This document shows, one piece after another, positions 45,821 through 59,300 of a stretch of DNA of 64,000 nt. The DNA is from Arthrinium phaeospermum (taxonomy: Eukaryota; Ascomycota; Sordariomycetes; Amphisphaeriales; Apiosporaceae): the NCBI GenBank assembly GCA_006503535.1, contig QYRS01000008.1, positions 868,001 through 932,000 of the forward strand, written 5' to 3'. The notes below the pieces were generated by a model. It was not told the origin of the DNA. It did not search any database and was given only the letters and a program-made list of their open reading frames with translations. Made by a program: the position numbers and the translations under genes. The first letter of the stretch is position 1. The number at the start of each line of letters is the position of its first letter.

Positions 45821-48314
45821 ATGGCCGGTCTTCCCAGCGAGGAAAGTATCATGACGCTCGAGAGCATCCACAAACATCACACCATCCACACAAACCTGCG
45901 GTCGACGTACGGCACAAAATGGGAGCCATGGGAGGCTTTCCGCGAACTTGTGCAGAACTGGTATGTATCGAAACGCTTATACTGTACTTGATTCCCTGCT
46001 GATTTTAGCAGGCGTGATGGCATCATCAGATCCTTCGACCTCGATGAGAAGGACTTCAAGGTCTTTCGCGAACAGAAGTCTACATATGAGATTCTTTACA
46101 AGGTTCCCGCGAGACCTGGTACCCAACCTGCCGAGTACCTTGGATACATTCGCTTCACTGGAAAGGCGAAAGGTGGCAGGGTCGAGTTGGTGAACCGAAA
46201 GGCCACCATACAGCCAGGCAACTTTGATATGGGCGGCACCACGAAGCAGCAAGACAGAGGCCAAGCTGGCGAGCACGGCGATGGCCTCAAGGTCGCCCTC
46301 CTCGTACTGATGCGTGCGCCACACAACCATTCCATTTGCTTCAACACTGGTGGGTTCCGCTGGGAGCCCAATTTTGATAAACATGACAAACTTGTCATTA
46401 ATATGAGTCGCCTACAAGACTACGATATTACAATGGATGAGAGATCGAGCATGCCCGATCTGCAAGATGGATTGATTCCAGTACTTGCAACGCCTCAGGA
46501 GGATGTCAAGTTTATCATTGGCTTGGAAAGCAGTGTCAAGGTCAAAGACTTCAAGGACTGGACCAAGGCAGCTCTATTCCTGCATGACATTCCGAGCGAT
46601 GATATCGTTACGGTGGCACAGGGTGAATTAATTACCAGCAAAGCCTTGCGTGGAAACATCTACCTGAAAGGCCTGCTCCTGAAGGCGTCAAAGAGCAATG
46701 CTGCATCAGGCCAGGAATCTGCCAGTATCACAGGCAAAACCCTGCGGTTCGGGTATAATTTTGCACACGGCAACACGAACAGAGACCGACAATCTCTAGC
46801 CGGAGCCAACGAAGAGGCAAAGGCCATCTCCGCGATTTGGGCCCATGTCCTGCAGCGAAAGCCAGAGCTCATCGGCGAATTGCACAAGATGCTGAACACA
46901 CGTGATCCAGAGTACGCTGACGTTTCCCAGGCGAGCACATCCCTCAGCGGTGAAGTCATAGACAGGCTCAAAACGTATCTTTTCTCGGAACCTTTCGAGA
47001 AACGATGGTACTATGCACGGAGTGAAAAGGACGAGGTGAGAGGGAGACACCACGACAAATAGACGTTGCCATGATATTGACTACTTATAGGATCAAAACC
47101 TAGTAAAGAATATTCGGAGTCTCGGCAGGTTTCCATGCGTCCTGGAAGAAACGTATTGGGACCTCCTGGACTCCAAGGGCCTTGTTCGGACTGCCAAGGC
47201 GGAAAAACGCAAACAATTTCTGAAGCAGGATGAAGAGGACGTCCCCAACGAACCATTCTCTCAGAGGGTTTATTGGTACTTACGCGCCTGCTTTCGTTGT
47301 TGCCAGCAAACCAAAAGTACTCGCCTTATGTGCGTCAAGGGCATTGGAATGGATCCTACGACGATGTGGGATAAGGCCAGCGACTCGGCACGCGTTCATA
47401 AAAGCTGGTTCTTGCAGCACAAAGCTGCCCGCGAGCTTGAACTGCAGGTCACCAAAGATAGTTTCACCCTGATCTCCTCTACTGTCATAGAGATATTCGG
47501 CAGTATTATTCGTGAGATGCCAGAACAACGTTTCGACCTGGGTGCGGAGAACAGCCGTTCGCGGAACTGGCACCCAGGAAGAGTCACGTATCCAGTCCAA
47601 AAGCACCTCTTCGACTGTATCCAGCTTAAGAGGCGCCTCCAACTCGAGATTTCAGAACCACCTCACGATCCGAAGCTCGCCGTCAGCTGGGCACCTGATG
47701 TTGGCTGGAAACCTGCCCGGGACCTTCTCAAAGTTGAGGTACATCAAGTATCAAAATGTGCCCATCTCAAGGATGAGCTATTAGCGGGTGAATGTAAGTC
47801 TTTTTGACTTGTTTTTATGACGTTCTCGTACTTACCACACACAGATGACTTGGTCGAGAAACCTTGCTTCCTCAACAAAAGAACGGAACCTCCATCCGAA
47901 CTGCCCATATGCCAAAGCGTTGAGTGCACTTATCAGTCATGCGACGATGAAGTAACATTCTCGGGCCTCAGAGAGGGCGAGAGATACTTTGCAGTTATCT
48001 ACAACTCATCAGAACCCCAATCGTTTATTGTGGTGTCTGAGGATACCGTGGTTATGCCCAAGGCAACCGCTCCGCCCAAGCCGAAGGTTCGGAAGAGAGA
48101 ATACGGTGAGTATCCCACACTGGACAGCATTCGGTTGAAGAAAGCATACTGACTGGTTAATATAGCTTTGGGAGAGAAACTCGCCAGCCTTGACATGATG
48201 ACTCCGCGGGAATGGCATGACGGCTCAGACGACGAGGGCCACAAAGCTGTCATCGGCATCCCCCCTGAGGACGCCCCCGGAAAACCCGCCAAAAAGCGAG
48301 CCCGCCGCTCCTAA
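45821..48314 (+). CDS. uncharacterised GHKL-type (Bergerat-fold) ATPase, probably nuclear
   Basis: Exons: 45821..45960, 46012..47035, 47091..47793, 47845..48105 and 48166..48314. All four introns are 51-60 nt, with donors GTATGT, GTGAGA, GTAAGT and GTGAGT and acceptors CAG or TAG. The product is 758 aa. The N-terminus carries GHKL-like motifs: the N-box ELVQNWRDG (Glu42, Asn46, Asp49), split by intron 1; FDMGGTTKQ (118-126); and the glycine-rich lid GEHGDGLKVALLVL (133-146). The order matches Hsp90/MutL/MORC-type ATPases, but the flanking sequence fits none I recognise. A middle region follows (HVLQRKPELIGELHKML, YLFSEPFEKRWYYARSE), then a domain with IIREMPEQRF and SWAPDVGW. The basic C-terminus (PGKPAKKRARRS) looks like a nuclear localisation signal. 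ATPase activity and location are inference. Confidence 0.82.
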
Positions 48315-51300
48315 TGCCGAGAATGCAATTCAGGCCTCAGGTCTCAAGCCAGCAGAGGCATCTGAGGACCCTACACGAGAATCCACTCGCACTTGTGGCA
48401 CTCGGGAATTCTACCACCCGTGCGAGTACCCAGGGGGCTTGTAGGACTAAACCATTTGCCTGGAGAGGGATCTTCATGCTCGAGAAAGAAGGCGAGCATG
48501 AAACCGAGGATTTTTGCTTTCTGAGAAAACGAGAGAATCGCGATATCTAGCACGTTGCCCATGATGGGCTGCTATGATTTGATGCATTTCGATTCATCAA
48601 TACCAGCCATATAGGCTACCTACCACTGTTACAATAGTTGATATTTCGATGAACAAAGTAGCTAACTTACTTAGACTCACATAGTAATACTTGTCTGCCC
48701 TCCCATAGCCCATGATCAGGCCTTGCAATTTACTCCCTGTGTGCCTACAGGCTCATAACCTGCCAGGTTACCTGGTAACACGATACCGTAAACTGGCCCC
48801 TCTGGGACCCATCAAGGTTCCCAACGGCCTCTATAGGCAACGGTCGGAACACATGCCGGTACGCCCAAGTGTCACTGCATCGTCTGATGGATCAAAAGCG
48901 TTGGGGCGTTCGTTAACATGTTATGCTGCTTCGACAACCGGATCACGATCCTCCTCACCGCCGCCCACGGCAGCATAGGGCCCCCGCCCCCCTTCCCTTT
49001 CTGGGGGACGTAGTATACCCACGTTCAACAGCGGTGAACGGGACGGGAAGGCCAGCCGCGGGGGGGCCGGCGCTTGAAGAAGGGGGCGTTAGAGCAAATG
49101 GAACAACACGAACAACTGGGAAAGTAGGTTAAAAAAAATTCTTTCGCGCATAACGGGTAGGCATCGCACGTCCACGCTGGCAAAAGATCCGCCTGCTGAG
49201 TGAGTCCCCACGTCGCTGTCAATAGGGGAGAGACCCAGACAAAGGGTCAGCCAGTCCGACATCACCGAACCGGTGGGCTGGTAGCTCCAGTATACGGGTT
49301 CGACTGCCGCATGCAAATGCAGATGTTTGATGTTTGATGTGTGTGTGTGTGCGTGTGTGTGTGCGGGTTGCGGGTTCCTGTATTGCAATTCACTAGAGGG
49401 CGGAGAAAAGGGGGCTTCCGCAGGTGGAGATGATCAATAAGCCGGGAAGTACATACTTCGACTCTCATCCCGGCAGCGAACAAGAAGAACAAGAAGAAGA
49501 AGCAGAAACGAACCCAAAATTAAAAAAAAAGGAGACAGCCCAGAAGGGAGGTCCCGACGCCTTACGGGTCTCACGGTCCCATTGCATACCATGGCCAGGT
49601 ATGTGGGATGGAGGAAAACGGACTCGAACAAGAAAATACCGTACCCGGCTCGAACCAGCCGACGACCGTTTTTCTTTTCCTGCCTCGCCCTCATAAAGCA
49701 CAGATCACCGAGGCATCAGATCCGCAACGGGCAGCGCCTCTCTCTACCTGTTCTCTTTGTTCTTCGGCATTCCAGAACCAGAAGGAGCCCGCACCGCCAA
49801 GTCTTGGAAGTAAGCAGCCTCATATCCATGTCAGCTTTGCTTAGCGTCAACGTTTTTTCCTCTATCTCTCGCAACCACCTGCCCACTTACAGCACACAGC
49901 ACCACAAATGAATCATCAAGACACGCTCTGAACTTCCCTACAAAACAAGTAAAAGAAAAGTTTTCAAGACATACTTTAGTGAGATCCTGAAGACAGGCGT
50001 TAGCGAGAAGATACCAATGCAAAAAAAGGGGTCCTCGTCACGCAATAATTTGACTTTGATCGTAGTGCCAGTTAATCAGTGTTGGGGTCGATTTTAGCTG
50101 TATCGCGCGAGCTCTTGGGCCGTGGCCGACTTACATAATAGCCAAACGCCTAAGCAGCTAGCCCGAGGTGTCAGGCGGCCCCGAATCGCAGATCGCGCGG
50201 ATAAAAAGCCCGTAGGTTCGTTTTATTGTGGTTTTGGCGTTGACGATCGCCTCCAACTTGGTGTTGATCATTTTTTTTCGTAGGTAGTGCAACGTTTTGG
50301 CCTTTGCATCGACCACCTACCACTTACATACCTGCGTGCTACCAATTCCTTACTCTTTCGTAGGTATTCCCATTTTCTTCTTCTGCACGAGCCACGTGCT
50401 GGGCCCTGTCGACATGACGGGGACAATTCACAAGAATTACACGAGGGGCGTTTTTGACTTACATATGCATGTCTAACTGTCTGCATGTATGAAATCACTC
50501 TCGACTACCTACTATCTACGTCGACACCACCTCCATGTCGTTCTTCGGAGAAGGGTCCGACTCCGGAGGAGCTAAGCGACGGGATTTTCGTTTCGCGCGT
50601 CGCGTGGAGAAGTGATTGACAGGTACACGATAAAATGTACCTACACCTGATGCGTCCATTCATATACCGATACATCAATTTGCATGCCTATACTCTCTCC
50701 CTCCCAATAGATGATACTCCATGGATGGCCGAAGCCTCGAACGAGCAACCCGCGACGGTGGTGGTGGGAAGGGTGAGAACGGACGAATCGCGCGCATCGG
50801 ATCAGGCCCCTTCCGACCTCCCCAGTCTACTGGTCGACGCCGCATGAGATGGCCACCTCCTCCCCGATAGCTGTGCTGCGCGTAGCGTGGGATCGCATAC
50901 GACGGTCCCTACATGCCATCTCATGCCCGCAGCGATAAGGCGGCAGTCCGACCCTAGAACCCAGCCCCAAAATCCAGCCTGGAGGGGGTTGCGACGTGCT
51001 TATCTCTGCGCGGAAGCAGGTGCCTCGGATTCCAAGAAGGGAAGGCGTGCGAAACCGCCCTTATGCCTTGGCTCTGGCAAAGGTAGAGTTGTAGTGATAA
51101 ACTCAATCATGACGATATATCATGCGATATGAGTGCACAATGACGACGGATCAAAGGCAGAACACGGGTCAAATTGTCAAGATCAACCTGTAGCAGAGGA
51201 ACACACAAATAATGTCTATTGGCTGCTTTGCATATTGTCAATTGTCATTGCCTCTCTGTCTCTCTATTTCGCTAATAAATGCGCATCCTTCTATCCGCGC

Positions 51301-52267
51301 AATGCAGTAAGTAATAATAATAACAATAATACTATATAGTAATGTAATCTTGGCACGTAGCCCAATCATAACTTTTCCCAATCCCTGTGCGCAGCTCTAT
51401 CTGTGTAGCTATTGCGGTGCCCGTGTCCATCAAAGCAATATAACTCCTTCAACACAATTTGTTGATGCTAAAATGGTATTTGGTATGGTAGTCCTGATCC
51501 GGAAATGCCGAGCAGAGAAAAAACGGTACGCCCCCCAACAAACACGACATCATGTAATATCTTTACATGTGACGCAGGTGACGGACTAGAAGTGAAAACA
51601 AAGTAAAACAAAGGAGCGCCCAGTGCCTGCGCCGATAATGCATACATCCGCTGGCTTTTTTTATGTGAAACTCCCAACCCCTCTTGAAAACAGTCAGGTT
51701 GAAATTGTGTGTGCGTGTAAAAGGTATATCGAGTGAAGAGGTGGTGGTGGTAGTGGTGGTTATTGTGAATAGGTGGAGAGATACGCAACGAAACCTTGGG
51801 GTGAACGTTGTTACCCGTTACCCCGCAAGACGCAGCTCGGTAGACTCGGCAAGGAGAACCCGACACCAGAGAGACAGACCATTAGAAGCACGTCGGGCCT
51901 GGACAGGTTGGGCAATATAAAACCCGATTGCCTGCCTTTAAAGCCAAACTTTTTAATGCTCCAGAAATGATAAGTGTCGAATCCAGCTAGCGTCATGGTT
52001 TGCCAGGGTCCGAGAGCGTGGGAGGACGTGGGGAGAGTCTTGGCTATCTTTCCCGTGTCTGGGGATCCTCGGGGAAAGTCTCAAATACCCCCCTGTTCCC
52101 CCGCGCCCCCCCTTGGGCTATGCTTGGGAATAATAATGTAGCTTATGCAGCTATGGTCCTTCGCCAAGACATCGCCTAAAGGCCCGTAGCAAACATAGAC
52201 AAGTATTGTAGCAAACACAGCCAAGCTCCAGCTTGGCGTGCGGGCACGAAAGTGTTGTTCATCACAT
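48315..52267. other. 4 kb gene-free convergent region
   Basis: Between the ATPase stop and the Ecl1-type stop. It contains a GT microsatellite at 49338..49363 and an imperfect AAT/AAC-rich stretch near 51310-51340. No supported gene or tRNA was found. Confidence 0.4.
49338..49363. repeat. GT dinucleotide microsatellite
   Basis: About 13 GT units with one GC interruption in an intergenic region. Confidence 0.85.
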
Positions 52268-53373
52268 TCAGCGCCCAACCATGGGGGCAACCAGCTCGAT
52301 GCTCTTTGGTCGTCCCTTGGTCCCTGGCTTCCTCGAAGGCAGAGGCCGGTCAAGGCCGCCAACGCCTCCGGAGGTGGGGCCATAACCGTAGCCTGACGCA
52401 CCGTAGCCACCATCGTATGTCGAAGAATAGAAGTTGGTCGGCTTCTGATACGACGTGCTCGGGCTGACAGCCGCGCTCCGGGTGAAGGGCCACATGGCTG
52501 CGCTGGCCGTGGTGGGCGAAGGTGGGCTTGGTGGCCTGGTAGTGAGAGACCTCAAAGCCGATATGGCAGTAGTGTACTGTGTGCTGGTGGGCGTCGTGGG
52601 TGGTGAGAAATAGTTGGAGCTTGGGCGTGACGGCGAAGCTCGCGGGATGATGTCTCGCGGCTCCGGGTTTCCGGCCGCGTAGAACGGCAGGTTTCCCCCG
52701 ATAATCTCCTGAGTCCTTGGGATTGGGTATGCTGAGGGGTTTGAGCTTGAGCCTTGATCATATTTACGGCACGCTTCAGAGCAGTAGACGTAGGCCTCAT
52801 CTTGGGGGATGAATTGCTTTTCGCAAGTCATGCTAAACAGGTATCTCATGTCAGCTTCATATACGCATGCTGGAAGGGGGGGTGATGCAGGAACAGTGAT
52901 ATAAGTGATCTCGTTGGCGCAAATGCCCTGGTACATGTTACACCGGCGCCCACTAGGCATAAGGTGGCTTGGCTTGGGGCGTCAGGTGATGACGCAGGCC
53001 ACCGAAATGGGAAACACGCCCCCGAGTATGCGATAAACGCCACGTTGTGGGGTGATGAGAAAAAGGAAGCATGTTTGGGGAAGCAAGACACAAATCACGA
53101 AGCGAGCTCGGTGAAGCTCACGTCATGGGGTTGCACGTACCAGAACTGGGGGAAACTCTCGCGTTCCTCCTCCCACCATCGCTCTTCCTCCAATTCCTTC
53201 TCGCGGCTCCGCTGAGTCTTACCCAGCTTCTGTAGAACCTGGGGAGTCGACTTCCTGGAAAGGGTTTGCGGCCTCCTGGGTCGGGATAGGTCCGAGACGG
53301 TGACGGCCTTGCGGACGTCGCTCATAGAAGTGTTGGTCGATCCATGACCAGACTTCCGGCGAGTGTGATGCAT
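52268..53373 (-). CDS. Ecl1-family lifespan regulatory factor
   Basis: Member of the fungal extender-of-chronological-lifespan family: small zinc-binding regulators that act in starvation and stress survival. Exons (minus): 53373..53141 and 52832..52268. The intron 52833..53140 (308 nt; GTACGT/TAG) splits a cysteine codon. The product is 265 aa. The basic N-terminus (MHHTRRKSGHGS...SDVRKAVTVSDLSRPRRPQ) is followed by a charged helix (SREKELEEERWWEEERESFPQF). The Cys motif is C78-x2-C81-x13-C95-x3-C99 (CMTCEKQF...YCSEACRKYDQ). A disordered Ser/Pro/Thr-rich tail follows, with GYGASGYGYGP and the end SIELVAPMVGR. The zinc motif is read across the intron, so both exons are needed for it. Confidence 0.87.
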
Positions 53374-56300
53374 TGTGATTGGGCTTTAGGAGAAAAGTCC
53401 CAGAGCAGATGGTTGGTTAGGTTCGGAAGAAAGGGTCCCTCCAACTCTGCAAGGGATGGAGGGGACTTGGAGCGGGGAGTCCAACAAAATAGCTGTCTCG
53501 TATGCAATGTGACTTCAGAGTGGCAATGTCTGTAGTGCAGCGAAACCAAGCCAAAAAAAAGGTAGCCGACTTGTAAGGTCTGTCTTGTGTGCTCTGGTGA
53601 GGGCGGATGGGCCTGTGAGAGTGGATAGAGTAGGTGATGAAAAGGGAAGCCTGCTTGTGTTATATCTCGAAAGGAGAAATCAAGCAGTTCCGCAGTTCAG
53701 GGTTTGATCCCGATTGAGCTAATCAGGAACAGCAAACAAGAGCAAGCGCAAGCGACTTGTCGAGCAGTTAGGTGTAATATGCCGGCTTGATGACGAGATG
53801 GACAAATGCCGGGGCTGCTGTGCGGTGCCTGGAGTTGGACCGATTACAGTTGTTACAGTGGGTTGCTGACTGACTGGTGGCTCTGTTTTAGACTTTTGGC
53901 GATTTGCTCCCGTCTTTGAGCCTCTTTTAGTAGTACAACGTAGATGCTCCCGGCACACTGGCGATTGTGGAGATGGGGCGTGTGTCGTTCTAAACCGCGT
54001 TGTTCTTTGCGTCTGTTAGTCGTGTGCTGCGATGGGTGAATTATGTAGGTATTGGGATAGGATGTACGGTGTACTTCGGGAAGCAGGTAGCGAGTAGGTA
54101 GCGAGGGGCGGCAACGGCGTTACGCTTGCAACAGAATAAGAAAAGGCCAATTCAACGAGAGTGACGATCTGGTTCTTGCACGGGTGCAAGTATTAAAGTG
54201 GGAGGGGGGAGCTAAGGTAGGATTCCAGTCAAGGGAGAGGGAGAGGAAGAAGGAAGAATGGGACAGCGGGAGCTTGGTAGAGTAATAATAGAATAGAAAA
54301 TGTCACGGCCGTACGTACCGTCTGGGCTGATGTGAGTTGAGAGAATCCGCGGCGGGTTGCTGGGTCTGGGCTGGTTCTGGTCTGGTGGCCCTCCCATTCA
54401 ATGAGAGTGACTCCTGCGCCAGAAAAAAGGGACTCTGTGACGAGTCCGAAAGCGGCCGCCCAAGGAGAAATCGGCCAATAGTAGCTCTTAGCCCGGGCAA
54501 CGGTCCAAAAGCACCACACCGTTGCGGCGAGCGAGTGACTGAATGGGTGTGAGAGGGTGTGTATCAATGTAGATGGCGTGGCGTAGCGCCCTTTTTCTGG
54601 TCCTTTGGTCTGCTTCCCTATCCGACGGAACTTGATTGGAACCTTGGCAAGATAAGATACGCAATGGCAGCGAGCGAGAGAGAGAATGAGAAGGAAGTTT
54701 TTTCTTCTTCTTGTGTGTATGTCCTGCGGCGTAGATTCCAAAACCAATTAACCCGGGCAGGCCTCTTTGTCCGGTTGACTTGACTCGGTAAAGGGTGGTT
54801 GTTCTTTTTGGTGTCCTATGTCAATTCAATGTTGGGCAATCCAGGCGCAACGGGCAGCTTAGTCAAAATCCGGGCTTGGTGCCAATAACGCAATCCAGAG
54901 TGGGAATGACGGGTCGTCCAATATCCAGGTCGGTCCAGCGAGGTTGTTTGTCGTGCGATGATGAAATTGCTTTTTCTTACGAAATCTCAAACCAGGAGAG
55001 GCGTCTTTGCAGGAACCTTGAGAGACACACGGGCGAGTTTGGGGGGGAAAAAAGGAAGACGAGACTCTTTTATAAATCTTGAACCTTGAGGGGAAGAAGA
55101 TGATGACAATGCGAGACGGGGGCAGGCAGTGGTCATTACATACTGCTGTTACTTCCTCCCCCGGTACATTACCCGATTGCCTACATCTAGGGATTATACT
55201 GAACTGCCTAATGATTATCCAGGACTGCACTGGAGACTGGAGAGAGGACTCCATGACATGACCCCGACCCAAGTACTTTTGTTAGGCAGACTACCGGCGC
55301 TGCTAGCACGTAGGAGGTGGAAGGGAACGGGCTGCTACTATGCAGGACTTAATTGGCAGCACCACCGCTATCATGCATCGTGCAGCGCAGTGCAGTGCAG
55401 ACCCTGGGTTGCGTTGCGTGCGTGGGTGGTGGGAATGGGGGGCCGGCAGCAGCAAGCCTGGCAAGCGGGATGGGGGGTCATGTACATCCACGAAGGTACA
55501 TCCAGACAGACAGCAGCTGCTCCAGTCTTTCTTCCCTACCCGCCCCGATGATTCAGCATCTCGATTGGGGATGGGTTGGGACGCGTACGTATGCCTCTGG
55601 TGTCAAACGCACACGTTTTCCTTCTTGCTTCCTCTCTTCCCTGCAACTGACGGCAGGGCCTGGTACTGGGCCTGGCAGGCATAAAACAAGACAAGCCGGA
55701 ATGATCCAAGTGGAGCGGCGGTGTTTGGGCCGTGGGTGCGCGGGTGGTTCGCCGACCCCCTGCAACATCCATGAGACCTTCACTGCGCTGGTCGCGGGGG
55801 TGTTCCTTGGCCCCCTCTGGCTGGCCCAGAAAACGGCTTGGATTGGGTTGGATAAAACGACGAGGGAGTCATGGATTGCTCTTTATTCACTTTATACACA
55901 CCGCGTCCCACTGTGGTTGGGTAATTTCCCGACGAAACCAGATCCAACAGATACCCGTGCAAGATGGAGGCACAATGGAAACTGACAGGACTTCTAGAAC
56001 TCATCAAATCTTACTGACGGAGGCCGTTACCTCACTTCCGTGAGGTATGACCAAATAGTTCAGGCTGATGATGACCATGACCATGGCCAGGTACGTAAAG
56101 CCTGTATGTAGGTTGGCTGGCCTATCAGCACTTGATATCTAGCAGAAGCTGACGCTGTTAGACAGCTGAGCCTCCAGTTTGGACCAATTGACTCTCTGTC
56201 TCGGGCCTAGTGCTGAGGGCCTCCATTACTTACTGCTCACTCGCATACTTTTTTTTTTCTTTGTTATCTGCAGACGAGGATGCCCCTCCAACATCTAACC

Positions 56301-59300
56301 TAACCCATTCCACGATGCGACCTGTTTCGCTCTATTGTGCGCGTGTGCGTGCTTGAATGGATATCATATCCCATACATACCATGTATGTAGGCGCAAGTC
56401 AAGCTCGAGTATCCATGTCGCGCTTGAACCCAGTTCCGAAACGAGCTCTCGCCTTATCCACCCTTCCAGGCACGTTTCTCGAGGTTCGCCCTCGGATTGG
56501 TGATGACAGTCATTTGAACGTGCCTTGAAGGCGGATATTCCTCAGTCTGGCCTCATCGTCGGCCCCACGGTCTGACTGAAGAATTTTCTCTTCTTCCCTA
56601 GGTCTGACTTTTCTGCCTGATACTCTCTCGAGAATGGACCTCTCTCAGCCCTGAACCTTGAGTTGGCTCCTTGGCCAGTCCCACCTCCCACTCGTCGTCG
56701 ATCAAGGCGGCCTGCCTCGTCCCCCCTAAACCAGGCGCAACCACCACACTTGCACAATCATGTACTCCGAGGACACAATTAAGGCGCTTGCTAAGTGGGG
56801 CGGAGCGTTACCCAGGCCCCTTCACCAGCCCAATTGCAGACATGCCCACTAGCTCGTAACGGTTCATTTCTTCACCGTCTTGGAAGGAGAGAGTGAGAAA
56901 GGAAAAGAAGAAGGAAAAAAAACCCCAATGCCGTCGAATACCGACCCGACAGGCCCGCTTCCAAGTCCTGTCATCACGGCCTTCCCGCCCGATGAAATGA
57001 TCGAATTACTTCCTTGATTGAGCAGCTACTACTATAATTTTTCTTCTGTTTCATCCATCAGCGCAGGGCTGTATTTGATGGAGAAGGGAACCGGTTCATT
57101 CGGTATTTATTGCGGGGGTTTTTACAACGCAGCATCGCATCGTAAACATGTTCTTAGTCGCCTTAAAAGGCTGTGGTGTCTAGACCTGCTATGTATTCAT
57201 GCGCAAACCTCGAGATCCATTAGCGCTTGAGTCCGGAAGAAGTGGTCTTGGGGCGCTTGACAACTGGGTCGGCGACTGGAGTCGTTCCCTTCCGAGTTTC
57301 CTAACTTGATTGGGCGATCCGACACACCGTACCAGGAGGCTCTGCAGTAGGTAGTTGTACGGACTTTCTCAATATGTACTACTGCTCTCTACTGGCTGCT
57401 ATTGCGACCGGCTACTGCAGATGCCTCCTCCGTTCGCAGTCGAACCCGAGCAGCAGCAGCAGCAAATCATTACCCCTCTTGTAATTTCGCATCCTGGCTT
57501 AACCGCCGGCGCCCCGTTTCTAGACCGTCTGTTTGTGTCGGCTAGGGATCAGGGTGTTGGTGGAAAGGACAATGCTGTAATATGGCTCGTCCGGCCCCAG
57601 CCCAGCACTCTCCGGCGGACATGGTTTATTGGTCGGTTACATTAGGCCGAGACCGTGGGACAGAAGACCGTTGAAAGCCTGTCGGTCAGCACCCGGTCGC
57701 CAGGCACCGTTACGTCCGGGGATTGATTTTTTTTTTCTTCTCTCGCTCTTCTGGTCTCGTATCCCCTCGCCGATGCTGTATGCTCGTGCAGAACAGAAGC
57801 TGGTGCAACAGGTAGCTAACTTGGTTGACTGGCCAGCTTCGCGTGTGCGACCTTTTTCTTCCTTCTCGCCGGTGTCCCACGTGCATGGTTGCATAGGTAG
57901 GCTGGAAGATCTTGCTACGGTAACGGGAAGGCAGAAAAACTGTACCTTGGGAATGGATCCCCATGGGCTGTTCCGGATGAGTAGCCGGCTCCTGACGATG
58001 GAGTCAAAGTGGCACTCGAAACGGGTCAATGATCCAGAACGCCATTGCACCTTTTTAACTCTTTTCACAACATACGGTTTTCATGCGAAGCAGGGGAAAC
58101 TAAGATTTGAGTCACTGGATAAAAATTTAAGGGAGAGACAAAGAGAAGAAGAAAAAATCTCTGTCGCCGATACGCGACGTAGTACATCATCAATAAGCAG
58201 ATGTCGCCCTGCGGCCATGTAAAATAGCTGACTGACTTAGTAGTAGCGCAGATTGCGACATTGCGACCTTGCGACATTCGGAAACCCTCGGCCTTCGATA
58301 TCTCAAGTGTGGAGCCCGCCGGGCACGATAACCTCGCCGAAGCTGCTATCTTTTGGTATGTATAGAAAGTGGGAGGAGGAGAAGCACTCAATCGTAGTCA
58401 TCGTAGGTTACACGCTTCAAAACCTGCAGTTGCCGTGTTCGTCTGCAAAGGCCGGCAGCGGCAGGTCCTTCCCTCTTTCCCTGCGCGAACACAGCATTAG
58501 ATAAGGAATACCTACAGAATAGGATACCCACCCTCCCACACACAAACAAACAAACACACAGACTCGCTGAGGTTTTTCTGGCACCCCGCCGCGCACAAAT
58601 TTATCGATTGGCAGGTGACCAACTCAGACACGAGCAAACCGTCATGAACATATGGTTAGGCGAGTGTACCGCAGGTCCCCGGACCCCTCTCAGCCTCTCT
58701 TCCGTCTGCAGGAACGTGATAGTTCCGACGCCCTTGCGAGTCATGAACCGGTTGCTTATCACCCCTCCATCAGACAGACCCTGTTCATTGCACCGCACCA
58801 ATCACCACGCTGCGCTGCAACCAGTGACTGCCAGTGACTGCCTGCCCTCACGTCCGTCCATCAGGGTGCTGCGGCTAAGGCCAGGCATTTCCAAAATCGG
58901 ACACTGGGGGATCGCCCTGGTGGTGTGGAAGGGCTTTGGAGTCGAGATAAACCCCGGGTACAGGGTTCTGGTCGGCCGCAGCCTTGACGTGACATTCATT
59001 ACCTAAACCGGCTCCGTGGCCTTCGGTAGGGACCAGCTGACGGTGGTGCTAGTGTTAGCCATCGCTAGCCGCCACTATTTCGTTGTTGGGGGTGGTGGTG
59101 GCTGTGACACACGATACAACTCGTCTCTGCGTGGTGTGCTCAAGACAACAAACGGCACGCACGCATACGTTGATGGCACCTCTTGTAGCGCCGACGGCAC
59201 ATGACTTCATTTTCTGGTGCCACTAACCGCCCCAAAGTGCCGTGGGTTTCATGCTGGATCGAATCCGAGATCGGGCCATCATGCGAGTCTCCCATGCACG

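Noticed and set aside
49640..49670. A hairpin with GGTTCGAGCC resembling a T-arm
   Set aside because: Loop size and neighbouring arms do not fit a tRNA. It is a chance inverted repeat.
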